Shown piece by piece: positions 1 through 8,159 of a stretch of DNA of 15,628 nt. Position numbers and translations under genes: made by a program. The notes beneath the pieces are model-generated. The model worked only from the letters and a program-made list of their open reading frames with translations. It searched no databases and was not told where the DNA came from. Numbering within the stretch: position 1 is the first letter of the stretch; every line of letters starts with the position of its first letter. The DNA is from an uncultured Clostridia bacterium (GTDB lineage: Bacteria > Bacillota > Clostridia > UBA1381), in the NCBI GenBank assembly GCA_934463455.1, contig CAKSJU010000047.1:1-15628 (forward strand). The letters run 5' to 3'.

Positions 1-805
1 TATAGAGGATTGCGGCGGCAAAAATTATACAACAGGCTGGATGCCGGTTGAGTTTGTATTCACCGCACAGCATATAAATCCGTATATCAGACTGTATTTC
101 AGAGGATATGCGGATGCTCACTGGATTGATGATGTTGCTTTGTATGAATATAATACAGATACATTCCAAACTGTAGGCGGAAATCTTATTTCAAACGGCG
201 GATTTGAATACGATGTTGAAAATCTTGCAATAAGCGGAAATACAATTACCTGGACAAATCCCGAAGGTGCAGGCTGGGATTATGTAAAGATTTACAAAAA
301 GCTTGCGGACGGCAGCTTAAAGTTTTTGGGTGAAACTTTTGACACAAGCTTTAAATTGGAAACTGCAGCAGAAGCAGAAGAAACCTATGTTGTAAAAACA
401 GTTCTTGCAAACGGTGATGTTACGGCTGAGCACGAAACAGGAACAGTTAAAAGAACTGCGGATTTAATTGTTACCGAGCCGATATTTGATAAGGTTACGG
501 TAAACGGTGAGGAAGTTACGGTAGATAAGGCAAATATCGCCTCTCTGGAAGCCGGTACGATAAAGGCAAGCGTTAACGTGGAAAATGTCGGAATTGAAGC
601 CGGCTACGGAGCAAAGGCATATATGGCTCTTTATAACGGCAATAAACTGGAAAAGCTGACTTCGGCTGATACCACGGTTGTACAAGGCGGCAGAGATACA
701 CTGAGCGGTATTTTGAATGTTGAAAATATTGAAGGACGTACATTAAAAATGTTCGTATGGACAAACGAAATGACACCTGTGGTAATTAATTCCATTTCCG
801 AATAG
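1..805 (+). CDS. C-terminal end of a modular secreted glycan-binding/degrading protein (5' truncated)
   Basis: The reading frame is open from base 2 with no start, so the gene begins before the window; 267 residues are visible, ending at TAG 803-805. The first ~45 visible residues look like the last strands of a CBM4/9-type beta-sandwich, ending in WIDDVALYE followed by NGGFE. Next comes an FN3-like module (roughly bases 220-460, with ITWTNPEG and TYVVKTV), and then a terminal beta-sandwich (roughly 475-800) ending in LKMFVWTNEMTPV, a tail style common in clostridial exported glycosidases. No catalytic residues are visible, so any enzyme domain must lie upstream. The WIDDV...NGGFE signature recurs in the next two genes, which suggests the three proteins are built from a shared kit and act on the same substrate. 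The next gene starts 20 bases downstream, so co-transcription is likely. Export is inferred from the modules, since the N-terminus is not seen. Confidence 0.85.
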   Translation, partial: IEDCGGKNYTTGWMPVEFVFTAQHINPYIRLYFRGYADAHWIDDVALYEYNTDTFQTVGGNLISNGGFEYDVENLAISGNTITWTNPEGAGWDYVKIYKKLADGSLKFLGETFDTSFKLETAAEAEETYVVKTVLANGDVTAEHETGTVKRTADLIVTEPIFDKVTVNGEEVTVDKANIASLEAGTIKASVNVENVGIEAGYGAKAYMALYNGNKLEKLTSADTTVVQGGRDTLSGILNVENIEGRTLKMFVWTNEMTPVVINSISE

Positions 806-814
806 ACAAGAATT

Positions 815-820
815 GAGGAG
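815..820 (+). promoter_or_regulatory. Ribosome binding site for the large GH gene
   Basis: GAGGAG lies 5 bases before ATG 826, between the stop of the upstream gene (803-805) and the new start. It supports 826 as the start, and the signal peptide begins exactly there. Confidence 0.8.
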
Positions 821-825
821 AATAT

Positions 826-3800
826 ATGCGTAAATTTATTTGGATACTGATTTGTTCTTTGTGTGTGACCTGCTCGGGGATTGTGCCTGTGGCTTATGCC
901 GCAGGCTCGCTCCAGGGCTGGGGCTTTGCAAAGGATGATGACATTACGGAAGAACAATATGTCAGAGAATTGGATACAACCGTTAAACATTCGGGAGCGG
1001 CTTCTTTGAAGATGTGTTACTACATTCCGTATGTTGACGGCGGAAGCGATAATATATATTCCGCATATACCATAAACGGGTTAAAAAAAGGAACTACATA
1101 TCAATACGGACTCGCGGTAAAGGCAAAAAATGCATCCGCATGCAGCATGCACCTTTCATGGATGAATACAGTGAGTCTGACACCGCTCGGCGCAACCTTT
1201 GACTGGCAGGAGCTTTCCTACAGATATACTTGGGAGCTTGATACAAAAAGCGCTATGTTTGCGGTCGATATTTCAGACTATACAGAGGCTATCTGGATAG
1301 ATGATGTTTATTTTTGCGAAGTTTTATCAGATGGAACTCTCGGACCTAATATGGTTGCAAACGGAGGATTTGAAACGCTTGATCAACAGGCGGAAAATGT
1401 TGCGTCTGTCGGAAAATATACTGAACTTTACAACAAAATAAAGGAATCGGACAGCTTTACAAATTCCGATATAAAAAAGGTTTTGGGCGCTTTCAAATTT
1501 GCTCCGGTTTATAAGGCAGACGGAATAAATGTGGACGGAAACCTCAATGAGTGGGAGGGCTATCCTACAATTGCCTTGCCGACTAAAGCAGACCAGTATC
1601 ATATCTATATAAACAATGTCGCGCTCGATAATCAGGCAACTTGTCAGTATGCGTATGATGATAAAAATTTCTATCTTGCAATTGAAGTGGATGACCTTGC
1701 ATTTGTTGCAGACCACACTGCCGCGATGTATTGGATGGGCGACAGTATTCAGATCGCAATGTGTGATACAGATCAGACTTACGATGATGAAATTGGATTT
1801 GTTCATAATCCGGAAACCGGAAAAGGGGAGGTGTATTCTGCTTCGCTTTCGGAAGAAAAAATGGCGCAGATAAATCTCAAAACGAACAGAATAGGCACTA
1901 AAACAATTTATGAAGCGGCAATTCCCTGGTCGGTAAGATATGATGACGGAAAGCTTCCGGAAGGATTTTTGTTCGATATTATTGTAAACGATAATGACGG
2001 AATGGGCAGAGTTTACTGTCTTGAGCTTGCACCCGGTATTGCGGAAGGGAAAAACAGCGCCGAATTTCCTTATTTGAAGTTTTTGGGTGACAAAGGAAGC
2101 TGGTACAGCTGGCTTGAAAGCGATAAAGAAATAACTGCATTGGAGCAAAGAAGCTTTGATGTATATATAGTAAACGAAGGGAATACAGCCGAATATACAA
2201 TTTCTGTTCCCGATTTGGATATAAACGAAAAGGTAACAGTTTCGGGAAACAGCGGAATAAGAAAATCAATAGGCTACTCGTTTGAAGAAAGCGGCAACAA
2301 AAAAGTTAAGGTGCAGATTTCAAACGGGAGTGATGAACAGGATTCGGAATTTTCGGTTTATGTAAAGCCTGCGTCGGCATCTTTTGATACAATGTTCGAT
2401 AATCTTGATGTTGAAATCAAGAAAATGGACGAGTTGTTCAAGGCGTGCGATGACAAAGGTATTACAACAGAATATGAAAAGGTTAATTATTCGATTGTCA
2501 AGCTGTTTGTCGATTATTTAAAAGAAGATATTCAGCAGGAGGCTTTTGACCGTGCGCAATATGTCTATAATGCGATGATGGATCTTTCAAAAGAAGCATG
2601 TGACGCAATGGAAGATTACCTGAACGGCACAAGGATTCCAAAGCCGGTTACAAGACAGACAGGTGAGGATTTCACAATTAACGGAACAATGTGCTATACA
2701 ACTACCGATACGAACGGAGTTATAGAAGAAAACAGACCTTATTTCTACACAGGCTTTAATCAGCTCGGTGAAAGAAAAGACAGCGAGTTTTTCCGTGATT
2801 TGGGCGTTGATTTTATGCAGCGTTCGCATGCACCCGGATGGGGTACGGTGCAGCTTTCATATAACGGCTCGGAATACTTTACCGAAGGGTTTGTGTCACA
2901 GGATTTGATTGATGAACTGTGGGCGTGCACAAAGAAGGGACTCAACGTTGATTTGCTGATTGAGCCAAACGTCGTAGGAAATGCGGCAATGCAGCATTAT
3001 CAAAAAATGGTAGGTAAAGGCGTTGCAAACACCAATGTACCTACTCCGCTCATAACAGACGAGCCTGTGTTCAGGGATTTGGTTAAAAAGCACATAAACG
3101 TTCTGATAGGCGCGGTTAAGGATATTCCGTCGGTAAAAACCATTTGTCTTATGAACGAGCCGTCAAACGAATCACGCACGGATTACTATAAGGGATATTT
3201 TGCGCAATATTTAACCGAACAGTACCATGGAAATATTGCAGAATTAAATAAAGCCTACGGAACAAATTATAAGAATTTTCTTGAGGTTCCGTTTCCTGAC
3301 GGCAATTCTGCGACAAGGCAATTTTATGATTACAAAACATTCAACGATGATATATATACCGATTTTGTGAAGTATATGGCCGAATGTGTAAAGGCTGTTG
3401 ATCCGGATTTACCGGTACATGTTAAAATGATGCCTATGTCAGCAGCGCAGGATACTCCGTCATGGAGATGGTTTATGGAATTCGGTACGAACCATGATAA
3501 GATTTCGCAGTATACAGACCTTAACGGAAATGACGCTCAGGGATATTTAAGAAATGCTGAGCCGCATCAGAATCTTATGCTGAAGCTTGAATTTTATGAC
3601 ATTCAGACGGGCGATAAGGATGTTCCGTGCTTTAACAGCGAAGACCACATAATTCAGGATAAGATTGATAATTTTACAGAAGAACAGGCACAACATGTTG
3701 AGGCGGATATATGGCAGAGTGCAATCCATGGTAAAGCTTTAAGTACGGCTTGGGGCTGGGGCAGACCGAAGGATACAAACAGCTCGGTATGGCAGAGCTT

Positions 3801-4965
3801 TTCATACAGACCGGACGCTATTGCTAAAATGGGACGTACGGCATATGATTTAAACCGACTGGCAAGAGAGCTTGAGCCGGTCGTGAAGGCAAAAGAAAAT
3901 GTTGCTGTTTTGCAGTCGCTTCCGTCAAGAGTTTATAATCTTGAGTATATGAATGCCGCATATCTTATTTGGAAAAACAGCATGTTCCTCGGTCAGCGCG
4001 TTGAATTTTTGCCCGAGGGTCAGATAGAAAGAGCTAAGGATTATCCTCTTTTGTTCATAACTCATGCAAATAATGTATTTGCGGATACATTAACGGGAAT
4101 AAAGGATTATATAGATAATGGCGGAAAAGTATTTATTATGGGTGAAGACTCATTAAAGTATGACGAACATCAAAACCCTCACGATGAAGCTTTGGTGAAA
4201 TATATAAAAGACCGTTCGGTATTCATTCCGACGACTTTTGACGGTGCGCAGATAACATCTCCTACCGAAAGTGAAGTCTTTGACAAGCTTCGTGCAATTT
4301 TAAAGGACAACGGATTCTTAAGAGTTGAGGTTACAGACACCGAAACGGGGCTTCCCGCAAAAGAGGTCGAGTATAACTATGCCGAATATAACGGTAATAT
4401 GATAATCAATCTTTTGAATTATACTTATGATAAAACCAAAAACCTGAAAATTACGGTTGACGGAAAACAGGTTGACTCGGCAAAGGAATTGAGAACGCTT
4501 ACGGGAGTCGGCTCGGATATTGCGATTGAGCCGTATGTACCGATTTTGTTAAAGGTAGGCGATGCAGACGGAATATCTGTTAAAATGACAATAGATAATC
4601 CGAAAATGACTGTTAACGGAATTGAAAAACCAATCGATGAGGAAAATGCCGACACTGCTCCTAAAGTAATAAACGACCGTACAATGATTCCGGTCAGAAG
4701 TATGGCGGAAAATATAGGAGCGTCCGTGGACTGGAATGATGAAACAAAAACTGCGGTTATCGATTATAAAAATATAAAAATCGAATTAATCGTCGGAAGT
4801 AAGCTTGCAAAAGTAAACGGAGCGGAAAAAGAGCTTGAAACAGAGCCTCTTGTAATAAACAACCGCACTATGTTCCCGGCAAGATTTATTGTCGAAACAC
4901 TCGGCGGAAGTGTTTCTTGGAACAATACTTTGAAGCAGGTATCCATATGGTTTGACAAACAATAA
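826..4965 (+). CDS. Secreted multi-modular glycoside hydrolase (GH42-like barrel) with CBM9-like and stalk domains
   Basis: A predicted exported enzyme of 1379 residues. A signal peptide (RK, hydrophobic core, AYA-A) is cleaved near residue 25-26. Visible modules are: a CBM4/9-like beta-sandwich at ~27-175 ending IWIDDVYF...NGGFE; a CBM9/DOMON-like sugar-binding domain at ~225-420 (VDGNLNEWEGY, YDDKNFYLAIEVDD); a beta-sandwich at ~435-515; a helical spacer at ~520-605; a TIM barrel at ~610-1020; a Rossmann-like segment at ~1023-1170 resembling the beta-galactosidase trimerisation domain; a small beta-sandwich; and two halves of a copper-amine-oxidase-N repeat at ~1258-1377 (INDRTMIPVRS, INNRTMFPARF). 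Candidate acid/base is E778 (LMNEPS) and candidate nucleophile is E939 (FNSEDH), 161 residues apart as expected for a clan-A retaining enzyme. GH42 or a relative (galactoside or other beta-glycoside) is my best family guess; substrate is not determined. The stalk domain may hold the enzyme at the cell surface. There is no LPXTG or SLH motif. Confidence 0.85.
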   Translation: MRKFIWILICSLCVTCSGIVPVAYAAGSLQGWGFAKDDDITEEQYVRELDTTVKHSGAASLKMCYYIPYVDGGSDNIYSAYTINGLKKGTTYQYGLAVKAKNASACSMHLSWMNTVSLTPLGATFDWQELSYRYTWELDTKSAMFAVDISDYTEAIWIDDVYFCEVLSDGTLGPNMVANGGFETLDQQAENVASVGKYTELYNKIKESDSFTNSDIKKVLGAFKFAPVYKADGINVDGNLNEWEGYPTIALPTKADQYHIYINNVALDNQATCQYAYDDKNFYLAIEVDDLAFVADHTAAMYWMGDSIQIAMCDTDQTYDDEIGFVHNPETGKGEVYSASLSEEKMAQINLKTNRIGTKTIYEAAIPWSVRYDDGKLPEGFLFDIIVNDNDGMGRVYCLELAPGIAEGKNSAEFPYLKFLGDKGSWYSWLESDKEITALEQRSFDVYIVNEGNTAEYTISVPDLDINEKVTVSGNSGIRKSIGYSFEESGNKKVKVQISNGSDEQDSEFSVYVKPASASFDTMFDNLDVEIKKMDELFKACDDKGITTEYEKVNYSIVKLFVDYLKEDIQQEAFDRAQYVYNAMMDLSKEACDAMEDYLNGTRIPKPVTRQTGEDFTINGTMCYTTTDTNGVIEENRPYFYTGFNQLGERKDSEFFRDLGVDFMQRSHAPGWGTVQLSYNGSEYFTEGFVSQDLIDELWACTKKGLNVDLLIEPNVVGNAAMQHYQKMVGKGVANTNVPTPLITDEPVFRDLVKKHINVLIGAVKDIPSVKTICLMNEPSNESRTDYYKGYFAQYLTEQYHGNIAELNKAYGTNYKNFLEVPFPDGNSATRQFYDYKTFNDDIYTDFVKYMAECVKAVDPDLPVHVKMMPMSAAQDTPSWRWFMEFGTNHDKISQYTDLNGNDAQGYLRNAEPHQNLMLKLEFYDIQTGDKDVPCFNSEDHIIQDKIDNFTEEQAQHVEADIWQSAIHGKALSTAWGWGRPKDTNSSVWQSFSYRPDAIAKMGRTAYDLNRLARELEPVVKAKENVAVLQSLPSRVYNLEYMNAAYLIWKNSMFLGQRVEFLPEGQIERAKDYPLLFITHANNVFADTLTGIKDYIDNGGKVFIMGEDSLKYDEHQNPHDEALVKYIKDRSVFIPTTFDGAQITSPTESEVFDKLRAILKDNGFLRVEVTDTETGLPAKEVEYNYAEYNGNMIINLLNYTYDKTKNLKITVDGKQVDSAKELRTLTGVGSDIAIEPYVPILLKVGDADGISVKMTIDNPKMTVNGIEKPIDEENADTAPKVINDRTMIPVRSMAENIGASVDWNDETKTAVIDYKNIKIELIVGSKLAKVNGAEKELETEPLVINNRTMFPARFIVETLGGSVSWNNTLKQVSIWFDKQ

Positions 4966-4971
4966 TGAAAA

Positions 4972-5005
4972 GGTGAATGTGTCGCTTAAAAGCGATACAT
5001 TCACC
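4972..5005 (+). repeat. Strong intergenic inverted repeat (hairpin)
   Basis: Arms 4972-4985 (GGTGAATGTGTCGC) and 4992-5005 (GCGATACATTCACC) form a 14-bp stem with a single G-T wobble and a six-base TTAAAA loop that can close by two more pairs. It lies 6 bases after the stop of the large hydrolase and 10 bases before the ribosome binding site of its paralogue. On the + strand there is no T-tract after the stem (AAAATCACAAAA follows), so it is not a standard terminator. A transcript-stabilising or processing stem, or a partial attenuator, would fit. On the - strand it is followed by only four Ts. Confidence 0.75.
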
Positions 5006-5015
5006 AAAATCACAA

Positions 5016-5021
5016 AAGGAG
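5016..5021 (+). promoter_or_regulatory. Ribosome binding site that fixes the start of the second hydrolase
   Basis: AAGGAG sits 9 bases before ATG 5031. The frame is open further up to an ATG at 4977, but that start lies within the hairpin, has no suitable site before it and would place charged residues ahead of the signal peptide. Confidence 0.8.
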
Positions 5022-5030
5022 ATGACCGAT

Positions 5031-8000
5031 ATGCAGAAGTTTACAGCTATTTTACTGAGCGGAATTTTAACAGTGAGCAATACTGCTGTATTTGCTGCCG
5101 ATAAGCAGGGAATGGAAGAGTATGCAAATGAATTGGAAAATTTGATAGCACAATGCGAAGAACTCGGATACAGTCCGGAGTATGAGAAAAACTATACCAA
5201 CATCATAAGAAGCTATGCAACAATAATAGAGAATTACGAAAACGCAGGATTGGAAAAAGAAATAACAGATTATCAGAAAAATTGTATAGATAATTTATAC
5301 ACGCAGACAAAATCGGCTTTAACCGATTATATATCAGGCAAAAAAAGCCCTCTTAATACGAAATCAAATCTCGGAAGGGATATTAATATAAACGGAAAAT
5401 CGCTCGTAAACTCAGACGGAGTTCCCAAAACATCTGTAGGTATGTTATATCCTGAAGTAAATGATGTGGAAATGCTTAAAAATATGGGATATGATAATAT
5501 TCAATGCGATATATCAAACAGATATGTATTATCACAAAACGGTAAAATCGATAATTGGACGCTGTACTCGGGAGAAGCTTGCAATCTGTCGGAAACCGCA
5601 CATAACGGGCAAAAATCGCTGGAAATCAAGAATATGACATCAGGCAAAACGGTGCAGATAAGCCAATATGTACCTGTACTTCCGGAAAAAGAATATGTAT
5701 TGACCTGCTATACAAAAGGCACGATAAAGGGCGGAGCAAAGCTTTCATTTGCAAATACGGATTCTGTTAAAATTTCTGAATTAACGCTTAGTGCATCTAA
5801 TGGTGATTGGGTTAAAAATGAAATTAAGTTTACGTCCGGCAACGAAGATTATATGTATTTGGCAACCCTTGAAGCTAAAAACATAAACAATTTTTGCATT
5901 GATGATGTTTCTTTAATTGAAACAGAGAGCGGCAGAGAGTGTATCCTAAACGGCGGATTTGAAGGTGACGGCAATGATTTGTATGATGCCAAGCATAGCC
6001 CGGAAACTACCATGTATCTCCAAAAGGTTATTTCGAATGCACAAAAATCGGGAATAAGTGTATGCTTACTGCTTGCGCCTTACAGTATGCCTCAATGGCT
6101 CATAGACAAATACCCTGACATAAAAGGAGTAAATATCAATTATGATATATATAATCTTGATTCGCCGATTGTGAGAAATGCGGTAGAATTGTTTATAAGA
6201 ACAATCGTAAATCAGATAAAGAACTATCCGGAAATTACGAGTCTTTGCCTTTCGAATGAACCTTGTTATGACACAGCAATATTTCCAAATACATATAACC
6301 CGAAGTTCAGGGAATATTTAAAAAATAAGCACGGCTCAATTTCTGCCTTAAATAACGCATACAAAAGCTCATATACTTCGTTTGATGAAATAGAAATGCC
6401 GTCAAATGTTGAAAAAACACCGCTTTTTTATGATTGGATGGATTTTAACAATAGAGTCTTTGCGGATTTCCATTCATGGATGGCACAAATTGTAAAGGAA
6501 TATATGCCGGATACCTCCGTTCATGCAAAGGTTATGTCAATAATGGATACAGGTGATTTTACCGATATGCGTAAAATGATGCGCCGGGGAAACAATCTGG
6601 AATACTTTAATGAATTTTCCGATATGACAGGGTGTGACAGCTGGGCAATCATTAACTCCAACGGATTTTACAATAATTTGAAATGGTACGACTTTTTGAA
6701 CAGTGTGACAGAAAAACCGATATATGACAGTGAAATGCATATTACAGCTGATAAAGACAACACTTTTTCCGATGATTACAAAACACAGTTTGAAGGGTAT
6801 TTGTGGCAGGCTGCAATACACGGAGCGGATATGTCATCAATATGGCTTTGGACGCAGTCTGTTAATAAGCAGAGCACTACATACGGGCATGTTGCAATGC
6901 GGCCGGATTGTGCGGCAGCTGTTTCGAAGTCGGCACTTGACCAAAACAGGCTTGCATATGAAATAAGAAATCTTGCCGATATACAGCCTGATACGGCAAT
7001 ACTTTTCTCTGATGCATCGAGAGTGTATTCATCTGTTTATATGGGCGTTATGGACACAGCGTATCTTGGTGCACTTTATGCGGGAAAAAAAGTGGGTTTT
7101 GTGACAGAAACCACAATGGACAAATTAAAAAATTACAGCACACTGATTATTACGGATGCCAAAAATGTCAAGGCTTCAACGCTGCAAAAGATAAATGATT
7201 TTATCCAAGACGGCGGAAAAATTGTTATATTGGGAAAAAATGATACGCTTGATAAAGATGAATATAATAATGCACATACTTCCGATTTACCGAATAAAAT
7301 CAAATCGGCGGCAATAATGGTAAATTATGCAAGTAATTCGACATATCCTGAAATATTATCAAGTCCGACTCCGTATGAATTTGCCGGTTACTTAACGGAT
7401 AATAACGGAATTGTTGCAACAGAAAACGGAACACGTGCACGCGAAGTAGAATGGCAGGTTTTTGAGGATGAAACTCAAATTCTTGTGAATTTGTTTAACC
7501 ATAGCCGTTCGGAGGATAAAAATATTACTTTATTAAACGGAGGAGAAGCAGTTACATCATCGAAAAATCTCATTACGGGCGACAGAGAGCAGAGTGTGAT
7601 AAATTTACCGGCTCAGACTGCGAAGCTGATAAGAATAAAAAAGGTTAAGACTATTTTGGCAGAGGACATACAATCAATTACTGGAGAAAGGAACGGCGAC
7701 ATAAACAAAATAAGCTGGACCGCTTCCGGCAACGATAACACATATTTTGTATTTGAAGCGGAGGCTGACGGAAAAGAGAAATTTATTATATCAACAACCG
7801 AAAATTCTTTTACCGAAAAAAGTGAAAATCCGAGAACATATATTGTTAAAATACTGAAAAACGGCAAGGATTTATCGTTTGGTAAAGCAGTAACGTGCGG
7901 TAATATTGGTATAGTTTCGGATAACACATTTGAAACAAAGGAAAATTATCTGGTAGGGAAAATGAACATCACCAATACAAGTGCATACGCCGCTTTCGGA

Positions 8001-8141
8001 ATTTTTAAAATGTTTGCAAAAGATAAGGGTGGAAATACGGTTGGAGCATACGTTTCGGAAAGATTAATCCCGGCAGGAACAAGCAGCGTATTCACAGCGG
8101 AATTTTTCGATGGAGATACAATTGATTTTGTAACGGAATAA
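5031..8141 (+). CDS. Secreted glycoside hydrolase, paralogue of the upstream gene, with a CBM-like insertion in the barrel
   Basis: A predicted exported enzyme of 1036 residues, counted from ATG 5031. The signal peptide is MQKFTAILLS... cleaved after VFA (residue ~22). It aligns by eye with the upstream hydrolase from its helical spacer onward: helices ~25-110, TIM barrel ~120-650, Rossmann-like trimerisation-type segment ~655-800, and beta-sandwich ~800-865. It then adds an FN3-like module (~880-958) and a terminal beta domain (~960-1036) like those ending the first gene in the window. It lacks the CBM9-like and stalk domains. Candidate acid/base is E410 (LSNEPC) and nucleophile E568 (YDSEMH), spaced like those of the paralogue. 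A galactose-binding-like module (~165-315, ending CIDDVSL...NGGFE) interrupts the barrel after the first strand. GH42-like is a family guess and the substrate is unknown; without a stalk the enzyme may be freely secreted. The gap to the GH2 gene is 18 bases. Confidence 0.82.
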   Translation: MQKFTAILLSGILTVSNTAVFAADKQGMEEYANELENLIAQCEELGYSPEYEKNYTNIIRSYATIIENYENAGLEKEITDYQKNCIDNLYTQTKSALTDYISGKKSPLNTKSNLGRDININGKSLVNSDGVPKTSVGMLYPEVNDVEMLKNMGYDNIQCDISNRYVLSQNGKIDNWTLYSGEACNLSETAHNGQKSLEIKNMTSGKTVQISQYVPVLPEKEYVLTCYTKGTIKGGAKLSFANTDSVKISELTLSASNGDWVKNEIKFTSGNEDYMYLATLEAKNINNFCIDDVSLIETESGRECILNGGFEGDGNDLYDAKHSPETTMYLQKVISNAQKSGISVCLLLAPYSMPQWLIDKYPDIKGVNINYDIYNLDSPIVRNAVELFIRTIVNQIKNYPEITSLCLSNEPCYDTAIFPNTYNPKFREYLKNKHGSISALNNAYKSSYTSFDEIEMPSNVEKTPLFYDWMDFNNRVFADFHSWMAQIVKEYMPDTSVHAKVMSIMDTGDFTDMRKMMRRGNNLEYFNEFSDMTGCDSWAIINSNGFYNNLKWYDFLNSVTEKPIYDSEMHITADKDNTFSDDYKTQFEGYLWQAAIHGADMSSIWLWTQSVNKQSTTYGHVAMRPDCAAAVSKSALDQNRLAYEIRNLADIQPDTAILFSDASRVYSSVYMGVMDTAYLGALYAGKKVGFVTETTMDKLKNYSTLIITDAKNVKASTLQKINDFIQDGGKIVILGKNDTLDKDEYNNAHTSDLPNKIKSAAIMVNYASNSTYPEILSSPTPYEFAGYLTDNNGIVATENGTRAREVEWQVFEDETQILVNLFNHSRSEDKNITLLNGGEAVTSSKNLITGDREQSVINLPAQTAKLIRIKKVKTILAEDIQSITGERNGDINKISWTASGNDNTYFVFEAEADGKEKFIISTTENSFTEKSENPRTYIVKILKNGKDLSFGKAVTCGNIGIVSDNTFETKENYLVGKMNITNTSAYAAFGIFKMFAKDKGGNTVGAYVSERLIPAGTSSVFTAEFFDGDTIDFVTE

Positions 8142-8159
8142 TATTGAAAGGGAAAAACG

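Noticed and set aside
1327..2148. Long open frame on the minus strand (273 codons) inside the large hydrolase gene
   Set aside because: It lies wholly within a gene with clear domains and a signal peptide, its translation is rich in Cys/Phe/Ile with no recognisable motif, and it has no convincing ribosome binding site. It is a by-product of codon use on the other strand.
4972..5012. Rho-independent terminator between the two exported hydrolases
   Set aside because: The stem is strong but is followed by AAAATCACAAAA rather than a T-tract in the direction of transcription, and the next gene lacks an evident promoter.
4977..5030. Upstream in-frame ATG extending the second exported hydrolase by 18 residues
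   Set aside because: It sits inside the hairpin, has no suitable ribosome binding site, and would bury the signal peptide behind a charged extension. ATG 5031 has AAGGAG before it.
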